Assembly (NCBI RefSeq): GCF_036924515.1
Contig: NZ_JAZHRR010000001.1
Coordinates: 5,055,001 to 5,119,000 of the forward strand
From: Bradyrhizobium sp. AZCC 1610
GTDB taxonomy: Bacteria > Pseudomonadota > Alphaproteobacteria > Rhizobiales > Xanthobacteraceae
DNA length: 64,000 bases
Direction of reading: 5' to 3'
The notes under the pieces were generated by a model. The model ran no database searches. It was not told the DNA's origin and saw only the letters and a list, made by a program, of their open reading frames with translations. The position numbers and the translations under genes were made by a program. Of the stretch, positions 63,320 to 64,000 are shown piece by piece (positions within the stretch are counted from its first letter, which is position 1; the number at the start of each line of letters is the position of its first letter).

Positions 63320-63445
63320 GTGAGCCTTTCCATTTCGGTCTCACAGATGGCATGGATCGTTGCAACCACTGGACTGATTGCATCGATCATCGTTCTTGTT
63401 CGTGTTTACTACCATGCGCAATCCGCTGTGGTTATGATGGTGTGA
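63320..63445 (+). CDS. Small single-span membrane protein (41 aa)
   Basis: A 41-codon frame from GTG 63320 (three bases after the previous stop; ATG 63347 is an internal alternative) to TGA 63443-63445. Residues 11-30 (AWIVATTGLIASIIVLVRVY) form one membrane helix. No obvious ribosome-binding site, but the tight spacing suggests translational coupling. Confidence 0.45.
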   Translation: MSLSISVSQMAWIVATTGLIASIIVLVRVYYHAQSAVVMMV

Positions 63446-63657
63446 CAGTCATCGAATAAGGCATGACGACGAAGTTTCAGTCTGCGGTGCAGAGAAATTC
63501 CGCCACTGATAGCAACTCCGGCAGTTGTCGAAGAGGATATCTTTGGTTTCAGGTGCAAGCCGCAAATTTCGTCGGCTCGGAAACTCTCTGGTTGAGCGCC
63601 TACTTGGGAAACACCCATATTATTGGTCGTCCCCGACTCAGCTCGAAGGAAGTCACA

Positions 63658-63837
63658 GTGGCAGATTCCCAGAAGATGAAGATCACACGGCGCGCTTACG
63701 AGCTGTGGCTGCAGGCAGGTGAGCCGAAAGATAGAGACGAAGAGTTTTACGTTCAGGCTGAGCGAGAATTGAACGAGGCTCCAGAAAATGCAATCACTGC
63801 AAAAATCTCGCCGGCACCGTCTCAAGGACGGCTCTAA
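63658..63837 (+). CDS. DUF2934 domain protein
   Basis: A 59-residue protein. KITRRAYELWLQAGEPKDRD followed by EEFYVQAERELN is the DUF2934 pattern. I use the GTG at 63658 because GAAGGAAG lies just upstream and the family is usually short; the frame is open back to ATG 63463, with unrelated sequence. Function unknown, cytoplasmic. Confidence 0.65.
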   Translation: MADSQKMKITRRAYELWLQAGEPKDRDEEFYVQAERELNEAPENAITAKISPAPSQGRL

Positions 63838-64000
63838 CTTCACCCTGCTACTGAATTTGTTGCCACAACTGCATTTGACCTCGATTGCGATGAAATTCCC
63901 GAGAGCGACCAGCGCGTCGCTGGTACTTTGCAGCCGTACACGGCGGCTACAGGACGCCGCCGGGTTGCTGTGTGTATGACTATTATGGAAGCTCATTCAG

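Overview
The window reads as chromosomal DNA of a Bradyrhizobium-like alphaproteobacterium (order Rhizobiales, family Nitrobacteraceae). Three things suggest this: high GC with dense ATGA-type overlaps between genes, transposase remnants of the IS1182 and IS630 families, and dispersed intergenic repeats that I recognise from this family. The assignment rests on recalled family resemblance, not on a search.

Layout. 1-6281: the 3' end of an M20-type amidohydrolase and a complete five-gene peptide ABC transporter, closed by a strong hairpin terminator. 6614-12000: small conserved genes, including two 30-32 residue membrane proteins, a DUF3750 protein, a mandelate racemase-family enzyme and a small secreted protein. 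12459-14182: a Tat-exported metallo-beta-lactamase-fold protein coupled to a SCO protein. 14183-15573: a gene-poor junction with a dispersed repeat and two 3' tRNA fragments (Pro and Arg) that look like attachment-site scars of genomic islands. 15574-17967: ArsR regulator, AHSA1/SRPBCC protein, metaxin-like GST and a nucleoside phosphorylase-like protein. 17989-22246: an ArsR-rhodanese fusion regulator divergent from a persulfide dioxygenase-MFS-GFA-cysteine desulfurase operon, followed by a methyltransferase. 23848-26096: radical SAM AmrS, an Mth938-domain protein and a C13-type peptidase. 26782-30946: an acyltransferase followed by a DevCAB-like exporter. 31134-35428: a frameshifted PP2C phosphatase, an IS630 scar, OxyR and a GroEL with a histidine-rich tail. 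35613-38113: soxY-soxZ-cytochrome c-flavocytochrome c sulfide dehydrogenase. 38098-48223: a long leftward cbb3-type oxidase operon with an unusual subunit arrangement and copper-handling genes, divergent from a second SCO gene. 48838-53126: an IS1182 remnant, MFS exporter, haloalkane dehalogenase-like hydrolase and a divergent AraC regulator. 53511-60494: a type I secretion locus (adaptor, ABC exporter, two repeat-rich proteins, ECF sigma factor) with paired palindromes upstream of the sigma gene. 61002-63837: a frameshifted AraC gene and small, mostly exported, hypothetical proteins.

How the parts fit. Three modules handle reduced sulfur and terminal respiration: persulfide oxidation and sulfur transfer, thiosulfate/sulfide oxidation to cytochrome c, and a cbb3-type oxidase that could accept those electrons. 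Two SCO proteins, a FixI copper ATPase, a TauE/SafE-like protein and a cupredoxin-like protein would supply copper. The best candidate for an undescribed system is the type I secretion locus with its Asp/Lys/His/Gly-rich protein and its seven perfect-length 29-residue repeats. The rearranged cbb3 oxidase (CcoO fused to two cytochrome c domains, with a separate FixP-N-like anchor) comes second. Several reading-frame breaks are noted; two fall in 5-base homopolymers and may be sequencing errors.
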